A DNA stretch of 64,000 bases from Desulfobacteraceae bacterium 4572_130 (GCA_002084425.1 NBLN01000002.1:124001-188000); one strand, 5' to 3'. Counted from the first letter of the stretch, positions 27,806 to 38,572 are shown. The notes: generated by a model from the letters alone, not told the origin. Made by a program: numbers and translations.

Positions 27806-29890
27806 ATGAAAAAAATAATTTTTATTTTATTTTATTTATTTTTTATTTTAACAAATATTTCCATTGCTAGAGATAATGAAAATTCTACTAGTAATAATGA
27901 TGTTATTATGTTGAACCAAGTATCTGTAACTGCAACTAGAGATAAGGAATTAACATATAAAATACCTGCAAATGTAACTGTTATTACAGAAAAAGAAATA
28001 AAAAAATCAGGAGCAGAAAACATACCAGAAGTGCTTAATAAAAAAGCAAATATTCATTTTAAAGCATTTAATGGTCAATCTTCACAGGCAAGCCTTTCTA
28101 TGAGAGCATTTGGAGGAGATAATGCTTTTGGGAAAACATTGGTTCTTTTAAATGGCAGACGTTTAAATAGACCTGATATGGCAGGAATTAACTGGCTTCA
28201 AGTTCCCATACAACAAGTGGAAAGAATTGAAGTTGTAAGAGGAAGTAGTACTGTTTTATATGGAGATTCTGCTGTTGCAGGTGTTATAAATATTATTACA
28301 AAAAAAGATTATAAAAATATAAAATCACAAGCATCTATTATTTTAGGTTCAAATGATACTTATATAGAAAGAGCAGGTATAATAAGTTCCAAAGAAAAGT
28401 TTTCTTTTGCTGTTAACGCAGAAAATTATGATACTGATGGATGGAAACAAAGAACTGCATCTTATTCTAGAGGTGGAGGTTTAAATATTGGATATAATGT
28501 TACAGATACACTTATGCTGAATTTTGATGGGTCCTATAATAAAAATATGTATGAAATGCCCGGGGGACTTACAAAGGCAGAAATGGCAGAAAATAGAAAA
28601 CAATACCAACCTGCTCGTCCAGCATCTTTTTTAAAAGCTCATCCAGAGGATTTTTCTGAAAATAAGTATATTGATTTAGGATTGAGATTAGAAAAAATAA
28701 CAGATAACTTTGGAGATTTTGAATTAAAATTTGCTTATGGAAATAAGAATATTGAATTGAATATGCCATCTGAATATATACCAAGCTATACTTCTAGAAA
28801 AATTGATACTATTGGATTCCTTCCAAAATATGTTCTAGAATCCAATATTTTTAATTTAAAAAATAATCTAGTTATGGGAGTTGATATTTATAATGAAAAA
28901 TTGGATTTAAATAAATACAATGAAAAAGAAAGAATAACAAAAACAGACTCAGCAGAAGTTAAAAAAAATTCAATTGGTTTTTATTTAAGAGATGAAATTA
29001 ACATAAAAAAAGATATTATAGCTGCAATTGGTTTTAGAAAAGAAAAAGTAAAGTTTACTGGAAAAGAGTTTGAAGCAAATGCCAATCAAAAATTTTATGG
29101 GGACGATACTTTTAGAGAACAAGCTTTTGAGCTTGGCTTAACAAAATTATTTGGAGAAAAAGCTAAAATATTTGGAAAATTTTCTAGAGTTTATCGCATG
29201 CCTTTTATAGATGAAAAAATATATTATCAAGGATATAAACCAGGAGTTAAGTATGACCTTAAGCCTGAAACAGGGAAATCCTATGAAATGGGTTTTCTAT
29301 TTTCTCCAACAAAATTATTTAATACAAGTTTGACTCTTTTCCAAATTAATATGCAAGATGAAATTTTTTGTAATCCTAATGCTCCTTTTACAGCAGATAA
29401 TGCAAATGAAAATTTTGATAAAACAATGCATAAAGGTTTGGAATTTTCTGCATCCTATGCAATGGGAGAGATAGTAAAATTTAATGGGAATTATATATAT
29501 AATAAAGGACAATTTAAAAGCGGTGAATTTGATGGAAAAGAAATTCCTTTTGTTCCTAATAATAGACTTGGATTAAGTACAAATATTTATTTACCTTATA
29601 ATTTATCTATTTCCGTTTCTATGCAATATACAGATAAAGCATATATAGGTAGTGATTTTGATAATAGCGAAGAAAAACTTGCTGCTTATACTGTTTATGA
29701 TTTTTATGTAAAATATAATCCAGATAAATTTTTTTTTAATGATACTATTAAATTATCTAGCTATATTGGGGTTAAAAATTTATTTAATAAAGAATATTCA
29801 ACTATGGGATTTGAGGACTATAGTGGTATACTTTCTTATTATCCATCACAGGGCGTAAACTTTATAGCTGGAATAACATTTGATTTTTAA
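27806..29890 (+). CDS. btuB: TonB-dependent outer-membrane receptor (cobalamin)
   Basis: A 694-aa outer-membrane receptor. A signal peptide (about 22 residues) precedes a TonB-box-like stretch and VSVTATRDKE, then the plug domain with TLVLLNGRRL near 112-121 and VERIEVVRGSSTVLYGDSAVAGVINIITKK near 144-173 (shown in part by those key residues), then a beta-barrel ending in GITFDF with terminal Phe, the outer-membrane insertion signal. Substrate is assigned from the upstream cobalamin riboswitch and the btuFCD genes that follow; the sequence itself only shows a siderophore/vitamin-type receptor. AAAGGAAAA precedes the ATG. Confidence 0.9.
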   Translation: MKKIIFILFYLFFILTNISIARDNENSTSNNDVIMLNQVSVTATRDKELTYKIPANVTVITEKEIKKSGAENIPEVLNKKANIHFKAFNGQSSQASLSMRAFGGDNAFGKTLVLLNGRRLNRPDMAGINWLQVPIQQVERIEVVRGSSTVLYGDSAVAGVINIITKKDYKNIKSQASIILGSNDTYIERAGIISSKEKFSFAVNAENYDTDGWKQRTASYSRGGGLNIGYNVTDTLMLNFDGSYNKNMYEMPGGLTKAEMAENRKQYQPARPASFLKAHPEDFSENKYIDLGLRLEKITDNFGDFELKFAYGNKNIELNMPSEYIPSYTSRKIDTIGFLPKYVLESNIFNLKNNLVMGVDIYNEKLDLNKYNEKERITKTDSAEVKKNSIGFYLRDEINIKKDIIAAIGFRKEKVKFTGKEFEANANQKFYGDDTFREQAFELGLTKLFGEKAKIFGKFSRVYRMPFIDEKIYYQGYKPGVKYDLKPETGKSYEMGFLFSPTKLFNTSLTLFQINMQDEIFCNPNAPFTADNANENFDKTMHKGLEFSASYAMGEIVKFNGNYIYNKGQFKSGEFDGKEIPFVPNNRLGLSTNIYLPYNLSISVSMQYTDKAYIGSDFDNSEEKLAAYTVYDFYVKYNPDKFFFNDTIKLSSYIGVKNLFNKEYSTMGFEDYSGILSYYPSQGVNFIAGITFDF

Positions 29891-29920
29891 GGATATACCC
29901 AAAAATAAGTTAAGTTAAAT

Positions 29921-30796
29921 ATGAATATTTCTAAAAAAAAATTATTTATTTTTACAATTTTATTTGTTGTTTTAAATCATGTGGCAATTATTCAATGTTT
30001 TGCAGGTAATTCTAATAATTTCCCTCAAAGAGTTATTTCCCTTGGACCTAATATTACAAAATTAATTTATTTAATTAATAGTCAAGATAAACTTATTGGA
30101 ATTACAACACATTGTGTTTTGCCCATTAAAGAAAAAAATAAAGAAAAAATCGGGAATGTAATACAAATAAATGTTGAAAAAATTATCAGTTTAAAACCTG
30201 ATTTAGTTTTTTCAACTCCTCTTTCAAGACAAAAAAGTATTGAAACATTAAAAAAACAAGGAATTTCCATTATAAAATTTGAAAATCCAGAAAATTTTGA
30301 ACAAATTTGTCAAATGTTGAAAAAAATTGGTAAAATTTTTAATAAAAATAAGACAGCGCAAAATATAATTGAAAAATCAAAAAAACAAGTTTTAGCTATT
30401 AAAAGAAAAACAAAAAATCTGAAAAAAAAGAAAGTTTTTATTCAAATTGGTATAAAACCTCTTTGGACTTCTGGAAAAAATACATTTATTAATGAATATA
30501 TTGAGTTTGCTGGGGGTATTAATATAGCTGAAAATACAAAAAAAGGAATTTACAGCAGGGAAAAAGTAATACAGGCAAACCCAGATATTATATTTATTAC
30601 AGGAATGGAAAAATCAAAAAAAGCAGCTGAAAATGAAAAAACAAATTGGTTAAAATTTAAATCAATTAATGCAAGCAAAAATAATAATATATATATATTA
30701 GATACTAATATTGTTTGCAGTCCCACTCCTATGACATTTGTTAAAGGGCTTCAAAATTTTTTAAAATTTATTCATCCTGAAATCACACTGGAATAA
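29921..30796 (+). CDS. btuF: Periplasmic cobalamin-binding protein
   Basis: A 291-aa class III solute-binding protein of the BtuF/FecB group. A signal peptide ends near residue 29 (CFAG); a lipobox is not convincing. The domain begins RVISLGPNITKLIYLI, a typical opening, followed by IGITTHC, NVEKIISLKPDLVFST near 86, and the second lobe with AGGINIAENTKKG near 200 and NPDIIFITG. It binds cobalamin in the periplasm and delivers it to BtuCD; specificity is inferred from the riboswitch-led operon. The stop overlaps the start of repeat copy 6. Confidence 0.87.
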   Translation: MNISKKKLFIFTILFVVLNHVAIIQCFAGNSNNFPQRVISLGPNITKLIYLINSQDKLIGITTHCVLPIKEKNKEKIGNVIQINVEKIISLKPDLVFSTPLSRQKSIETLKKQGISIIKFENPENFEQICQMLKKIGKIFNKNKTAQNIIEKSKKQVLAIKRKTKNLKKKKVFIQIGIKPLWTSGKNTFINEYIEFAGGINIAENTKKGIYSREKVIQANPDIIFITGMEKSKKAAENEKTNWLKFKSINASKNNNIYILDTNIVCSPTPMTFVKGLQNFLKFIHPEITLE

Positions 30797-30873
30797 CTGC
30801 TATAAGGCATATCTGGTTTTTTATTTTTTTTCATAATAAAACATGAAAGAAGTTATAAGTTCTTTCATATAAA
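30795..30873 (+). repeat. Dispersed ~93-bp element, copy 6 (shortened)
   Basis: Starts at the btuF stop with AACTGCTATAAGGCA and ends AAGTTCTTTCATATAAAA. It lacks about 15 bp in the middle compared with other copies, so its right TGCCTTA arm is gone. It lies 75 bp before btuC within the operon. Confidence 0.8.
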
Positions 30874-30948
30874 AATAATTTAAACAAGATAACATCTTAC
30901 AAATTCTCCATTTTTACTATGGTATGTTTTTATGAGTTCATTAAATAA

Positions 30949-31962
30949 ATGAAAAAAAAAATTAAATATTGGATAATAATAATTGGTATTCAAGTTTTAA
31001 TATTATCTGGTATTAGTATTTTTGCCATTAGTGTTGGTACCACTGAAATTTCCTTTATAACAATTCTTAAAACTTTTTTTCTAAAGCAGACACAAACTTC
31101 TGAATATAATATTCTTATAGGTCTTCGTGTTCCAAGAGTTATGATAAGCATTGCAATTGGCGGAGCATTAAGCCTGGCTGGAACTTTACTTCAAGGCATG
31201 TTTAGAAATCCCCTTGTAGAACCATATACACTTGGCATATCTGGAGGCGCATCAATTGGAGTATGTATTACAGTTTTTTTTAAGCTTTCCTCAGTTATTG
31301 GAATTATTGCATATCCTATTTTGGGCTTTATTGGAGCAGGGATTGTAATAATTATAGTTTATACTCTCAGCATAAAATCAGGCTCTCTTAAATCAAATAA
31401 TATGCTGCTAATAGGTGTTATGATAAGTTTTGTTTCTTCTTCTATTGTAATGCTTATAATGGCAATGTCTAAAACTAATGACCTTCATTCTATAATATTC
31501 TGGATTATGGGGTCTTTGGATGAAACAAATACAGCACTTATTAAAATAACTATTTTGGGTTCTTTATCAGGTCTAGCAGTTTCATGTTTTTATTGTCTTG
31601 ACTTAAATGCCTTTGTACTTGGCGAAGAAAATGCAGATCTTCTTGGAATTAATACAATAAGAACAAAAAAAGTTCTTTTTATAACAGCTTCATTACTAAC
31701 AGGTCTTAGTGTATCTATTGCAGGTATTATTATGTTTGTAGGACTTGTTGTGCCTCATTTTATGCGTTTGATTGTTGGATCAGATCATAGAATATTGATT
31801 ATAAGCTCATTTCTTGGCGGGGCATCTTTTTTAACATTATGTGATGTTATTGCAAGAACTATTATTTCTCCGCTTGAACTTCCAGTTGGCGTAATAACAG
31901 GAATAATTGGCGGAATAACATTTATTTATGTTCTTAGCAGAAAAAAACAGGTGGTATTATGA
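30949..31962 (+). CDS. btuC: Cobalamin ABC transporter permease
   Basis: A 337-aa FecCD-family permease with about ten membrane helices. Family signatures are GLRVPRVMISIAIGGALSLAG near 60-80, LLQGMFRNPLVEPYTLGISGG, a middle GVMISFVSSSIVM, and the C-terminal LVVPHFMRLIVGSDHR near 258-273. It forms the channel for cobalamin with BtuD and BtuF. A TTTTTATGAGTTCATTAAAT motif lies just before the start. It overlaps btuD by ATGA, so the two are translated together. Confidence 0.9.
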   Translation: MKKKIKYWIIIIGIQVLILSGISIFAISVGTTEISFITILKTFFLKQTQTSEYNILIGLRVPRVMISIAIGGALSLAGTLLQGMFRNPLVEPYTLGISGGASIGVCITVFFKLSSVIGIIAYPILGFIGAGIVIIIVYTLSIKSGSLKSNNMLLIGVMISFVSSSIVMLIMAMSKTNDLHSIIFWIMGSLDETNTALIKITILGSLSGLAVSCFYCLDLNAFVLGEENADLLGINTIRTKKVLFITASLLTGLSVSIAGIIMFVGLVVPHFMRLIVGSDHRILIISSFLGGASFLTLCDVIARTIISPLELPVGVITGIIGGITFIYVLSRKKQVVL

Positions 31963-32765
31963 GAAATGTTGTTCTTGAGCTTAATAACATTACTTGTGGT
32001 TATGGCAAAAAAATAATTCTCCATAATATAAATTTTTCTCTTTTTAAAAAAGAAATTATCAGTATTATAGGTACTAATGGTTCTGGTAAAACTACTCTTC
32101 TTAAAACTATTGCAGGAATTATTAAACCAGAAAAAGGGGAAATTTTAATTAAAAATAAAAATATAAAAACAATTCCAATAAAAATGCTTGCAAAAAAAAC
32201 AGCAGTTGTAATGCAATCAATAAATTCTGCTTTTATGACTGTAGAAGAATATATTCTTTTGGGAAGACTTCCATATTTTAAAAAATATCAATTTTTTGAA
32301 ACACAAAAAGATATAGAACTCACTCATAAATATATGAAACTTACTAATACATTTAAACTTAAAGATGCTCCATTTAATAAAATTAGTGGGGGAGAAAAAC
32401 AGCTTGTTGTAATTACAAGAGCCCTTGTACAAGAGCCTGATCTTCTTTTACTTGATGAACCAACATCCCATCTTGATATTAAACATCAAACTCAGATTAT
32501 GGAACTTATTATACGATTAAAACAAGAGCTTGAACTTGCAGTTCTAATTATACTCCATGATCTTAATCTTGCTGGAGAGTATTCAGATAAACTTATTCTT
32601 TTAAATAAAAAAAATGGGAAAATATATTCTCTGGGAATGCCAAGGGAAGTTATTACTGAAAAAGCCATACAAGATATTTATAAAACTGATGTTATAGTTA
32701 AAAACAATCCTGTTTCAAAAAAACCATGTGTATTTTTTGTGTCAAAAAATGCAGTGCCTGCTTAA
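31959..32765 (+). CDS. btuD: Cobalamin ABC transporter ATPase
   Basis: A 268-aa ABC ATPase. Walker A IGTNGSGKTTLLK is near residue 37, the Q-loop AVVMQS near 87, signature ISGGEKQLV near 144, Walker B LLLLDEPTSHLD near 164, and the switch His in LHDLNLAGEY near 200. The FecE/BtuD-type order is complete and no motif is altered. It powers cobalamin import with BtuC. No clear terminator follows; alaC is convergent. Confidence 0.9.
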   Translation: MRNVVLELNNITCGYGKKIILHNINFSLFKKEIISIIGTNGSGKTTLLKTIAGIIKPEKGEILIKNKNIKTIPIKMLAKKTAVVMQSINSAFMTVEEYILLGRLPYFKKYQFFETQKDIELTHKYMKLTNTFKLKDAPFNKISGGEKQLVVITRALVQEPDLLLLDEPTSHLDIKHQTQIMELIIRLKQELELAVLIILHDLNLAGEYSDKLILLNKKNGKIYSLGMPREVITEKAIQDIYKTDVIVKNNPVSKKPCVFFVSKNAVPA

Positions 32766-32857
32766 TTTTTTCTTATTGCCATGCCTAATTCTAGTAATAT
32801 CATAATATCAACTTAAATGCTCTAACATCAAATGGATGGATAATTTTTATAATCCCA

Positions 32858-34027
32858 TCATAGTATTTTTTTTATACCTTTTATTGCCTGTTTTGTTCTC
32901 ATTTCATTTTCAATTAAGGCAAATCTTACATATTCATCTCCATATTCTCCAAAACCAATTCCTGGAGAAACAGCAACTTCTGCTTGTTTTATTAAAAATT
33001 CCGTAAATTGAAGGGACCCCATTTTTCTATATTTTTCAGGAATTTTTGCCCATACAAACATAGTCCCTTTTGGTTTTTTAATTTCCCACCCTACCTTATG
33101 TAATCCATTAATAAGACAATCTCTTCTTGTTTTATATAAATCACATATTTCTTTCACACAATCCTGAGGTCCATTTAAAGCTATTATTGATGCAATTTGT
33201 ATTGGTTGAAACATACCATAATCAAGATAACTTTTTATTCTTTTTAAAGCTGAAATTATTTTTGAATTTCCAACACAAAAACCAACCCTCCAACCCGGCA
33301 TATTATAACTTTTTGAAAGTGAAAAAAATTCAACACCTACATCTCTAGCTCCCTTTGCCTGAAGAAAACTAGGTGCTTTATATCCATCAAAAACAATATC
33401 AGCATATGCTAAATCATGAATTACCATGATATTATGTTCTTTTGCATAATCTACAATTTTTTCAAAAAATTCAATATTAACAACTTCAGTAGTTGGATTA
33501 TGAGGATAAGATAAAACAAGGACCTTGGGTTTGGGCCAACTTTGTTTTGTTGATGTTATTAAATTTTCAAAAAAATCAGATTCAGGACCTGTGGGAATTC
33601 CCCTTACATCACCGCCGGAAATTATAGCAGAATATGGATGAATTGGATAAGTAGGTGTCTGGGCAAAAACAACATCTCCTGGTCTTATTGTTACAAGCAT
33701 AAGATGAGACAAACCCTCTTTTACACCTATTGTTGCAACTGCTTCTGAATTATAATCCAGAGAAATATCATAACGCCTTTTATACCAGTCAGTAATTGCT
33801 TTTCTTAAATTGGGAATACCCATAGATGCTGAATATCTATGATTATGTGGTTTTTGAACAGCTTCAATAAGTTTATCCACAATATGTTTTGGAGTTCCTT
33901 TGTCTGGGTTTCCCATACCAAAGTCTATTATGTCTTTTCCATTTCTTCGTAATTTCATTTTAAGTTCATTTACACTGGAAAAAACATAGGTGGGAAGTCT
34001 TTTTAATCTTGAAAATTCTATAGACAT
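32858..34027 (-). CDS. alaC: Alanine aminotransferase AlaC-type
   Basis: A 389-aa fold-type I PLP enzyme. The N-terminus [33 protein letters not shown], and [16 protein letters not shown] closely follow E. coli AlaC (glutamate-pyruvate aminotransferase), as do [20 protein letters not shown] with the PLP Lys near residue 235, and [20 protein letters not shown] near the end. An in-frame ATG 57 bp upstream lies in repeat sequence; the ATG at 34027 has an AGGAC site and matches the family start. It links pyruvate, alanine and glutamate pools. Such genes are often misnamed LL-diaminopimelate aminotransferase. Confidence 0.88.
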   Translation of the reverse strand: MSIEFSRLKRLPTYVFSSVNELKMKLRRNGKDIIDFGMGNPDKGTPKHIVDKLIEAVQKPHNHRYSASMGIPNLRKAITDWYKRRYDISLDYNSEAVATIGVKEGLSHLMLVTIRPGDVVFAQTPTYPIHPYSAIISGGDVRGIPTGPESDFFENLITSTKQSWPKPKVLVLSYPHNPTTEVVNIEFFEKIVDYAKEHNIMVIHDLAYADIVFDGYKAPSFLQAKGARDVGVEFFSLSKSYNMPGWRVGFCVGNSKIISALKRIKSYLDYGMFQPIQIASIIALNGPQDCVKEICDLYKTRRDCLINGLHKVGWEIKKPKGTMFVWAKIPEKYRKMGSLQFTEFLIKQAEVAVSPGIGFGEYGDEYVRFALIENEMRTKQAIKGIKKIL

Positions 34028-34070
34028 TTTTTTGTCCTTATTTAGTGGTAGAGTACTTACATTTATAAAC

Positions 34071-34118
34071 CTTTGCACAAACACATTTTTTATAAAAAAA
34101 ATGTTTGTAAATTCCTAT
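34071..34118 (+). repeat. AT-rich palindromic element, shortened copy B
   Basis: CTTTGCACAAACACATTTTT joined directly to AAAAATGTTTGTAAATTCC. It keeps both ends of the element but lacks the middle, consistent with internal deletion. Confidence 0.6.
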
Positions 34119-34210
34119 AATAAGAGCATTATACAAAGCTCTTATTTGTTTTTAATTAATTCATATATTTAAATTCTATATTACTTAATTCATTTTTATA
34201 AACTCTTTAT

Positions 34211-35524
34211 TTAATCCCCCACACTGTTATCCACAAAAAAATCATTAATAACACCTTGTTTTTTTAGTTTTTCTCCATATTGAAAAGCCATTTTTTTATC
34301 AGAAAAATTTGATATTCTTACAAGATACCATGTTTTGCCTCCACCTGGAGCTTCAAATAAATAGGCATTTAGATTTTTTATTTTTAATTTGTTTATGTGA
34401 TTTTGAGCATACTCTTTTTTTAAATATGCAGCTATTTGAATTGTAAATATATTTTTATTTTGAGTTTTAAATTTATCATTATTTTGAATTTTAATCTTAT
34501 TTTTGTTTTTAATTTTATCATTAAAAACATTGGAAAGGATATTAAATATAAAAAATAAAACTACTGTTCCAACAAGTATTAAAAAGCCAAATTTAATAAA
34601 TTTTTGTATTTTTTGTTTTTCCTTTAATTTAAGAAATAAATTTTTTATGAGAAATATCAGGAATTGAAATATAATAATTATGAAATTTATTATTTTTAAT
34701 AGATAAGCTTTTAATTTTGCTGTTCCAGTTTTTATTGCAAAATTTTTTATTATGCTGGTTTTTGGTGTAATATCTATAACATTAGATAATGATTTTTTTG
34801 TATTATTTTTTAAATCAGATAAATTTGGAGCAATTATATTTTCATCATTAAGCAGATTTTTAATTTTTAGATAAGTTTTGCTAGTATGAGGTAAATTTTT
34901 TTGTACAGTTTTATATAGTTTTCTTGCTGCAAAGTCAGTAGATTTTAATTGAATTAATATATTTGCCAAGGGTTTTGCTATTTTGGGATTTTTAAAATGA
35001 ATTTTTGCAAGAACAATTAAAAGATCATATTCTATAAAGTCTTGATGTTTAATATTACAAATTTTTTTAAGCCATAAAAATACAATATCTTCCTGATCAG
35101 GAGATATATGTAAAAATGCTGTTACAGCTTTATCAAAAACCTTATTTTGTTTTAAATATACAAGGAAAAAATTAGCCATTGACCCTGTAAGTTTTTTTGT
35201 AAGTTTTTTATTTTTTAATGGAGATATAAGAAAAGAATCATAGATTCTTAAAGCATATAAATAATTTCCTTCACTTTTTTTATAAAATCCTTTTCTTGCC
35301 CATGCTTCTGCTTGTTTGATAAATTTATATATTTTTTTCTCACCCAGAAAATTTATTATATATCCAGTTAAAAAAAAAATTATTATTATAATTATTATTG
35401 CTAAAATTACAGGATTAATTTCAAAAAAATTATTTAAAAAAGGCAGAAAAATAAATAAAAAAGGAATACAGCTTACCCCGGTAATCCAAGAACATACAGA
35501 TATATAACGGAGAAATCTTATCAT
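34211..35524 (-). CDS. Membrane protein with SPOR domain
   Basis: A 437-aa protein with two membrane segments near residues 15-60, a helical-repeat-like middle (residues 70-230: AEAWARKGFYKKSEGNY, AVTAFLHI), two more hydrophobic stretches near 270-330, and a C-terminal SPOR domain, FTIQIAAYLKKEYAQNH to WYLVRISNF near 360-425. SPOR domains bind denuded peptidoglycan at division sites. The start at 35524 overlaps the PBP1A stop by ATGA; an earlier ATG at 35572 would run inside PBP1A. Coupling to a glycan polymerase supports a cell-wall role. No named family is evident for the whole protein. Confidence 0.8.
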   Translation of the reverse strand: MIRFLRYISVCSWITGVSCIPFLFIFLPFLNNFFEINPVILAIIIIIIIFFLTGYIINFLGEKKIYKFIKQAEAWARKGFYKKSEGNYLYALRIYDSFLISPLKNKKLTKKLTGSMANFFLVYLKQNKVFDKAVTAFLHISPDQEDIVFLWLKKICNIKHQDFIEYDLLIVLAKIHFKNPKIAKPLANILIQLKSTDFAARKLYKTVQKNLPHTSKTYLKIKNLLNDENIIAPNLSDLKNNTKKSLSNVIDITPKTSIIKNFAIKTGTAKLKAYLLKIINFIIIIFQFLIFLIKNLFLKLKEKQKIQKFIKFGFLILVGTVVLFFIFNILSNVFNDKIKNKNKIKIQNNDKFKTQNKNIFTIQIAAYLKKEYAQNHINKLKIKNLNAYLFEAPGGGKTWYLVRISNFSDKKMAFQYGEKLKKQGVINDFFVDNSVGD

Positions 35525-37566
35525 TTTTCCTGTTCCTGGTATTTTTTTTGTTCCTGGGAAATTGTGCGACAAATTAATTGGTTTTGTTTTAATGGTATTT
35601 TGTATATTTCCAAAGATTTTTCATTTGTCAGTGATTTCTTATTTAATGGTTTACATCCTGTTTTTGAATCAACTTTTTTAAATTTGATTTTTTCAGGTAT
35701 TATAAATTTTTTTATAGGTTCATTTACAAGAGCTTTTTTCATAAAATCTGCCCATATAGGAGCAGCTCCCCGGCCTCCTGTAATTCCCCTGTTATTTAAG
35801 GTTTTTAAATTTCTTTTTTTGTCAAACCCAGTCCATACAGATGTGCATAAAGATGGAGTAAATCCTGTAAACCATGCATCATTATAATTATCAGTTGTAC
35901 CTGTTTTACCGGCAGCAGGATTAATAAAGCCATTTTTTCTTATTATTTTTCCAGTACCTGTATCAACAACAGATCTCATCATATCTAGAATTTGAAAAGC
36001 TATTTCAGGGTTAAGAACTTTTTTATCTTTAACAAGATGTTCATAAATAACTCGTCCAAAAGAATTTTCCACTCTCCATATAAAAAAAGGTTCATGCCTG
36101 ATTCCATTAGTTGCAAAAGTTGAAAATGCCGCTGCCATTTCCAAAGGAGATACAGGAGATGTTCCAAGGGCAATTGAATATACATTATTTAATGGACTTT
36201 TAATTCCACATGATTTTGCAGTTTCAATAACAAGTTCAGGCCCAGTCATTTCAACAAGTTGTGCTGCAATACTATTAACAGAATATGTAAAAGCTTTTTT
36301 AATAATAATTTCACCAGTATTTTTTTTATTGAAATTTTTGGGATTCCATTCAGGAGCACCTTTTATAGGTATTATCACATTTTTGTCAGTCATCTGAGTT
36401 GCTCCTGTAAGATTAAATTCTTTTAGTGCTGCATAATAAAGAAAAGGTTTAAAACCAGATCCTGGCTGGCGAAAACTATTAACTGCTCTATTAAATTCTG
36501 TTTTTAAATAATTTCTTCCTCCAACCATTGCTTTAACAGCACCAGTACCTGTATCTAATGTTACAAGAGCTGCCTGAGGAAGTATTTTTTCATGCTTTTT
36601 TATACCTAGAATATTATCTAAATTTTCAAGTCCTGTTTTTATGGATTGTTCTGCACTGGATTGTAAATTTAAGTCAAGAGTTGTAAAAATTTTAATACCT
36701 CCATGAAATACAACATCCTCACTATATTTTTTTACCAGAAAATTTATTACAGTATCTATAAAATAACTTTCTGGTCTGGAATTTTTATAAAATGAATTTA
36801 ATTCAGGAAATGTCTGAGAGGCATTTTTTTTTTCTTCATAAGTAATATATCCAGTTTCAGCCATTCTTTTTAATACAATTTCCCTTCTTTTTAATGCTTT
36901 TTCATAATATTTATATGGATTATAATTTGTGGGAGATTTAAGAATTCCTGCTAGAAGACTTGCTTGTTCCAGAGATAAGTCAGATGCTGATATCCCAAAA
37001 AAAACTCTGGCTGCTTTTTTTATACCCTGGGCACCTTTCCCAAAATATATTTGATTTATATAGGCATGTAGTATTTCTTGTTTAGTACATGTGGATTCTA
37101 TTTGAAAAGATAGAAGAAGTTCTTTAAATTTGCGTAAATATGATGGCTTAAAACTAAAAAAAAGATTTTTTGCAAGCTGTTGAGTTATGGTAGATGCACC
37201 TTGAATTTTTTTAGGATTTAAAAAAGTAATAAAAAGTGCTTTTATAGTTCTTAGCTTGTTTATGCCATGATGTTCAAAAAATCTGTGATCTTCTATTGCT
37301 AGAACAGCATTGATAAAATCAGGTGATACTTTATTTAAGGCAATAGGTTCTCTTGCACCAAGTGTTATTAATTTTTCTCCTGTTGCCGCATAAATTTCTG
37401 TTCCTGGTGTTTCAATAATTTTGCTTAATGGGTGGGGTAATTTAGGAAGGTTTTTTGCAGCAGTAAATATCATCAGTGAAATAACAACACAAAGACATGC
37501 AATAATTATAGACAAACTATAAAAAAAGAATTTTAAAAAATTAAAAATTCTTGTAAAAAGATTCAT
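35521..37566 (-). CDS. mrcA: Class A penicillin-binding protein 1A
   Basis: A 681-aa bifunctional peptidoglycan synthase. After one N-terminal membrane helix, the GT51 domain shows AIEDHRFFEHHGIN near residue 92 with catalytic Glu and GASTITQQLAKNLFF near 121; the transpeptidase domain shows PGSGFKPFLY with Ser near 371, YSVNSIAAQ near 434 (SxN), and AGKTGTTDNYNDAWFTG near 552 (KTG). All catalytic motifs are present. It is shorter than E. coli PBP1A, lacking most of the OB insert. It is coupled to the SPOR gene (ATGA) and follows a membrane protein gene by 2 bp. Confidence 0.93.
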   Translation of the reverse strand: MNLFTRIFNFLKFFFYSLSIIIACLCVVISLMIFTAAKNLPKLPHPLSKIIETPGTEIYAATGEKLITLGAREPIALNKVSPDFINAVLAIEDHRFFEHHGINKLRTIKALFITFLNPKKIQGASTITQQLAKNLFFSFKPSYLRKFKELLLSFQIESTCTKQEILHAYINQIYFGKGAQGIKKAARVFFGISASDLSLEQASLLAGILKSPTNYNPYKYYEKALKRREIVLKRMAETGYITYEEKKNASQTFPELNSFYKNSRPESYFIDTVINFLVKKYSEDVVFHGGIKIFTTLDLNLQSSAEQSIKTGLENLDNILGIKKHEKILPQAALVTLDTGTGAVKAMVGGRNYLKTEFNRAVNSFRQPGSGFKPFLYYAALKEFNLTGATQMTDKNVIIPIKGAPEWNPKNFNKKNTGEIIIKKAFTYSVNSIAAQLVEMTGPELVIETAKSCGIKSPLNNVYSIALGTSPVSPLEMAAAFSTFATNGIRHEPFFIWRVENSFGRVIYEHLVKDKKVLNPEIAFQILDMMRSVVDTGTGKIIRKNGFINPAAGKTGTTDNYNDAWFTGFTPSLCTSVWTGFDKKRNLKTLNNRGITGGRGAAPIWADFMKKALVNEPIKKFIIPEKIKFKKVDSKTGCKPLNKKSLTNEKSLEIYKIPLKQNQLICRTISQEQKKYQEQEK

Positions 37567-37568
37567 TT

Positions 37569-38441
37569 TTATTCCTTTAAATTAGCGATATCCATACTAA
37601 GATGCCACACTGCCCATTGCCTTGCCCTAATAAAAACAACTTTTTTCTCTCCATTATTTTCAAACTCAAATCCTAATTTTATATATCCTGATTCTGATTC
37701 ATTTGATATTCCTGCTTTTATAATATGTCCTTTTTCCTGAAGAAGTATATCAGGAGTTGGAATTAAGTCCCTGGCTGTTTCTTTAGGCAGATTTAAAATC
37801 GCCTTAAAAAAATCTGATGCAGAAAAAATTCTTCCTTGAAATTCTGGTATATTCTTTAATTGTCCTTTAAAATAAATTTTCTTTTCTTTAAATTGTTTTA
37901 ATTTTTCTATATTAATATTTATTTGTTTAATAACCCGATTTTCTGAATCAATAAAATATATTATAAGGTCTTTTGTATTTTTTTCACAAAAAATTCTGCT
38001 TAAATCTGATCTTAAAAAAAGCCAGATAAGTTCAGCAGGTTGGATAATTTCAGAGGCTAGGGAATTGGGCAGGTTAAGATATAATTTTTTAAAATATTCT
38101 TTATCAAATTTTATCCATTGGCCCTGGACAATTTTTAATGCAAGTTGGGTAAAAGAGGTTGCTTTTCTAGCAGCAAGAGATACATTAATTTGTTTATTAA
38201 CAATAGTATCTAAATATGTATAGGCATTGGATGTTTGTTCACCTGTTTTCCATATAGTCCCTATTTCAGGTCTTTTATTATTTAAGGTTTTAAGATAATT
38301 GCCAATCATATGCTCGCACCAGTTAAATTTAAATTCAAAAGAAACAAGTACAGCAAAACCAATAAAAAAACCTATATTAAGAATTGAAAATATTCTTTTA
38401 AGATGTTCTGATATTTTAAGGGGCTGATACCATTGAGTCAT
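37569..38441 (-). CDS. Membrane-anchored protein of unknown function
   Basis: A 290-aa protein with one N-terminal membrane helix (residues 17-37) and a large extracytoplasmic part. No family is recognised; notable stretches are GTIWKTGEQTSNAYTYLD and RARQWAVWHLSMDIANLKE at the end. It is 2 bp upstream of the PBP1A gene and so likely in one operon with PBP1A and the SPOR protein, suggesting an envelope job. Codon use does not differ visibly from its neighbours. Confidence 0.75.
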   Translation of the reverse strand: MTQWYQPLKISEHLKRIFSILNIGFFIGFAVLVSFEFKFNWCEHMIGNYLKTLNNKRPEIGTIWKTGEQTSNAYTYLDTIVNKQINVSLAARKATSFTQLALKIVQGQWIKFDKEYFKKLYLNLPNSLASEIIQPAELIWLFLRSDLSRIFCEKNTKDLIIYFIDSENRVIKQININIEKLKQFKEKKIYFKGQLKNIPEFQGRIFSASDFFKAILNLPKETARDLIPTPDILLQEKGHIIKAGISNESESGYIKLGFEFENNGEKKVVFIRARQWAVWHLSMDIANLKE

Positions 38442-38572
38442 GGGATATTTTTATGCACAAAATGAAATTATTTTGCAAGATAATTTGTGGGAAGTCTATA
38501 TAAGTTTAATTTCTGCAAAAATTAAGGTAATGAATTTTTACGAGGCAATTGTTTTTGAGAGTTTTGCACCAA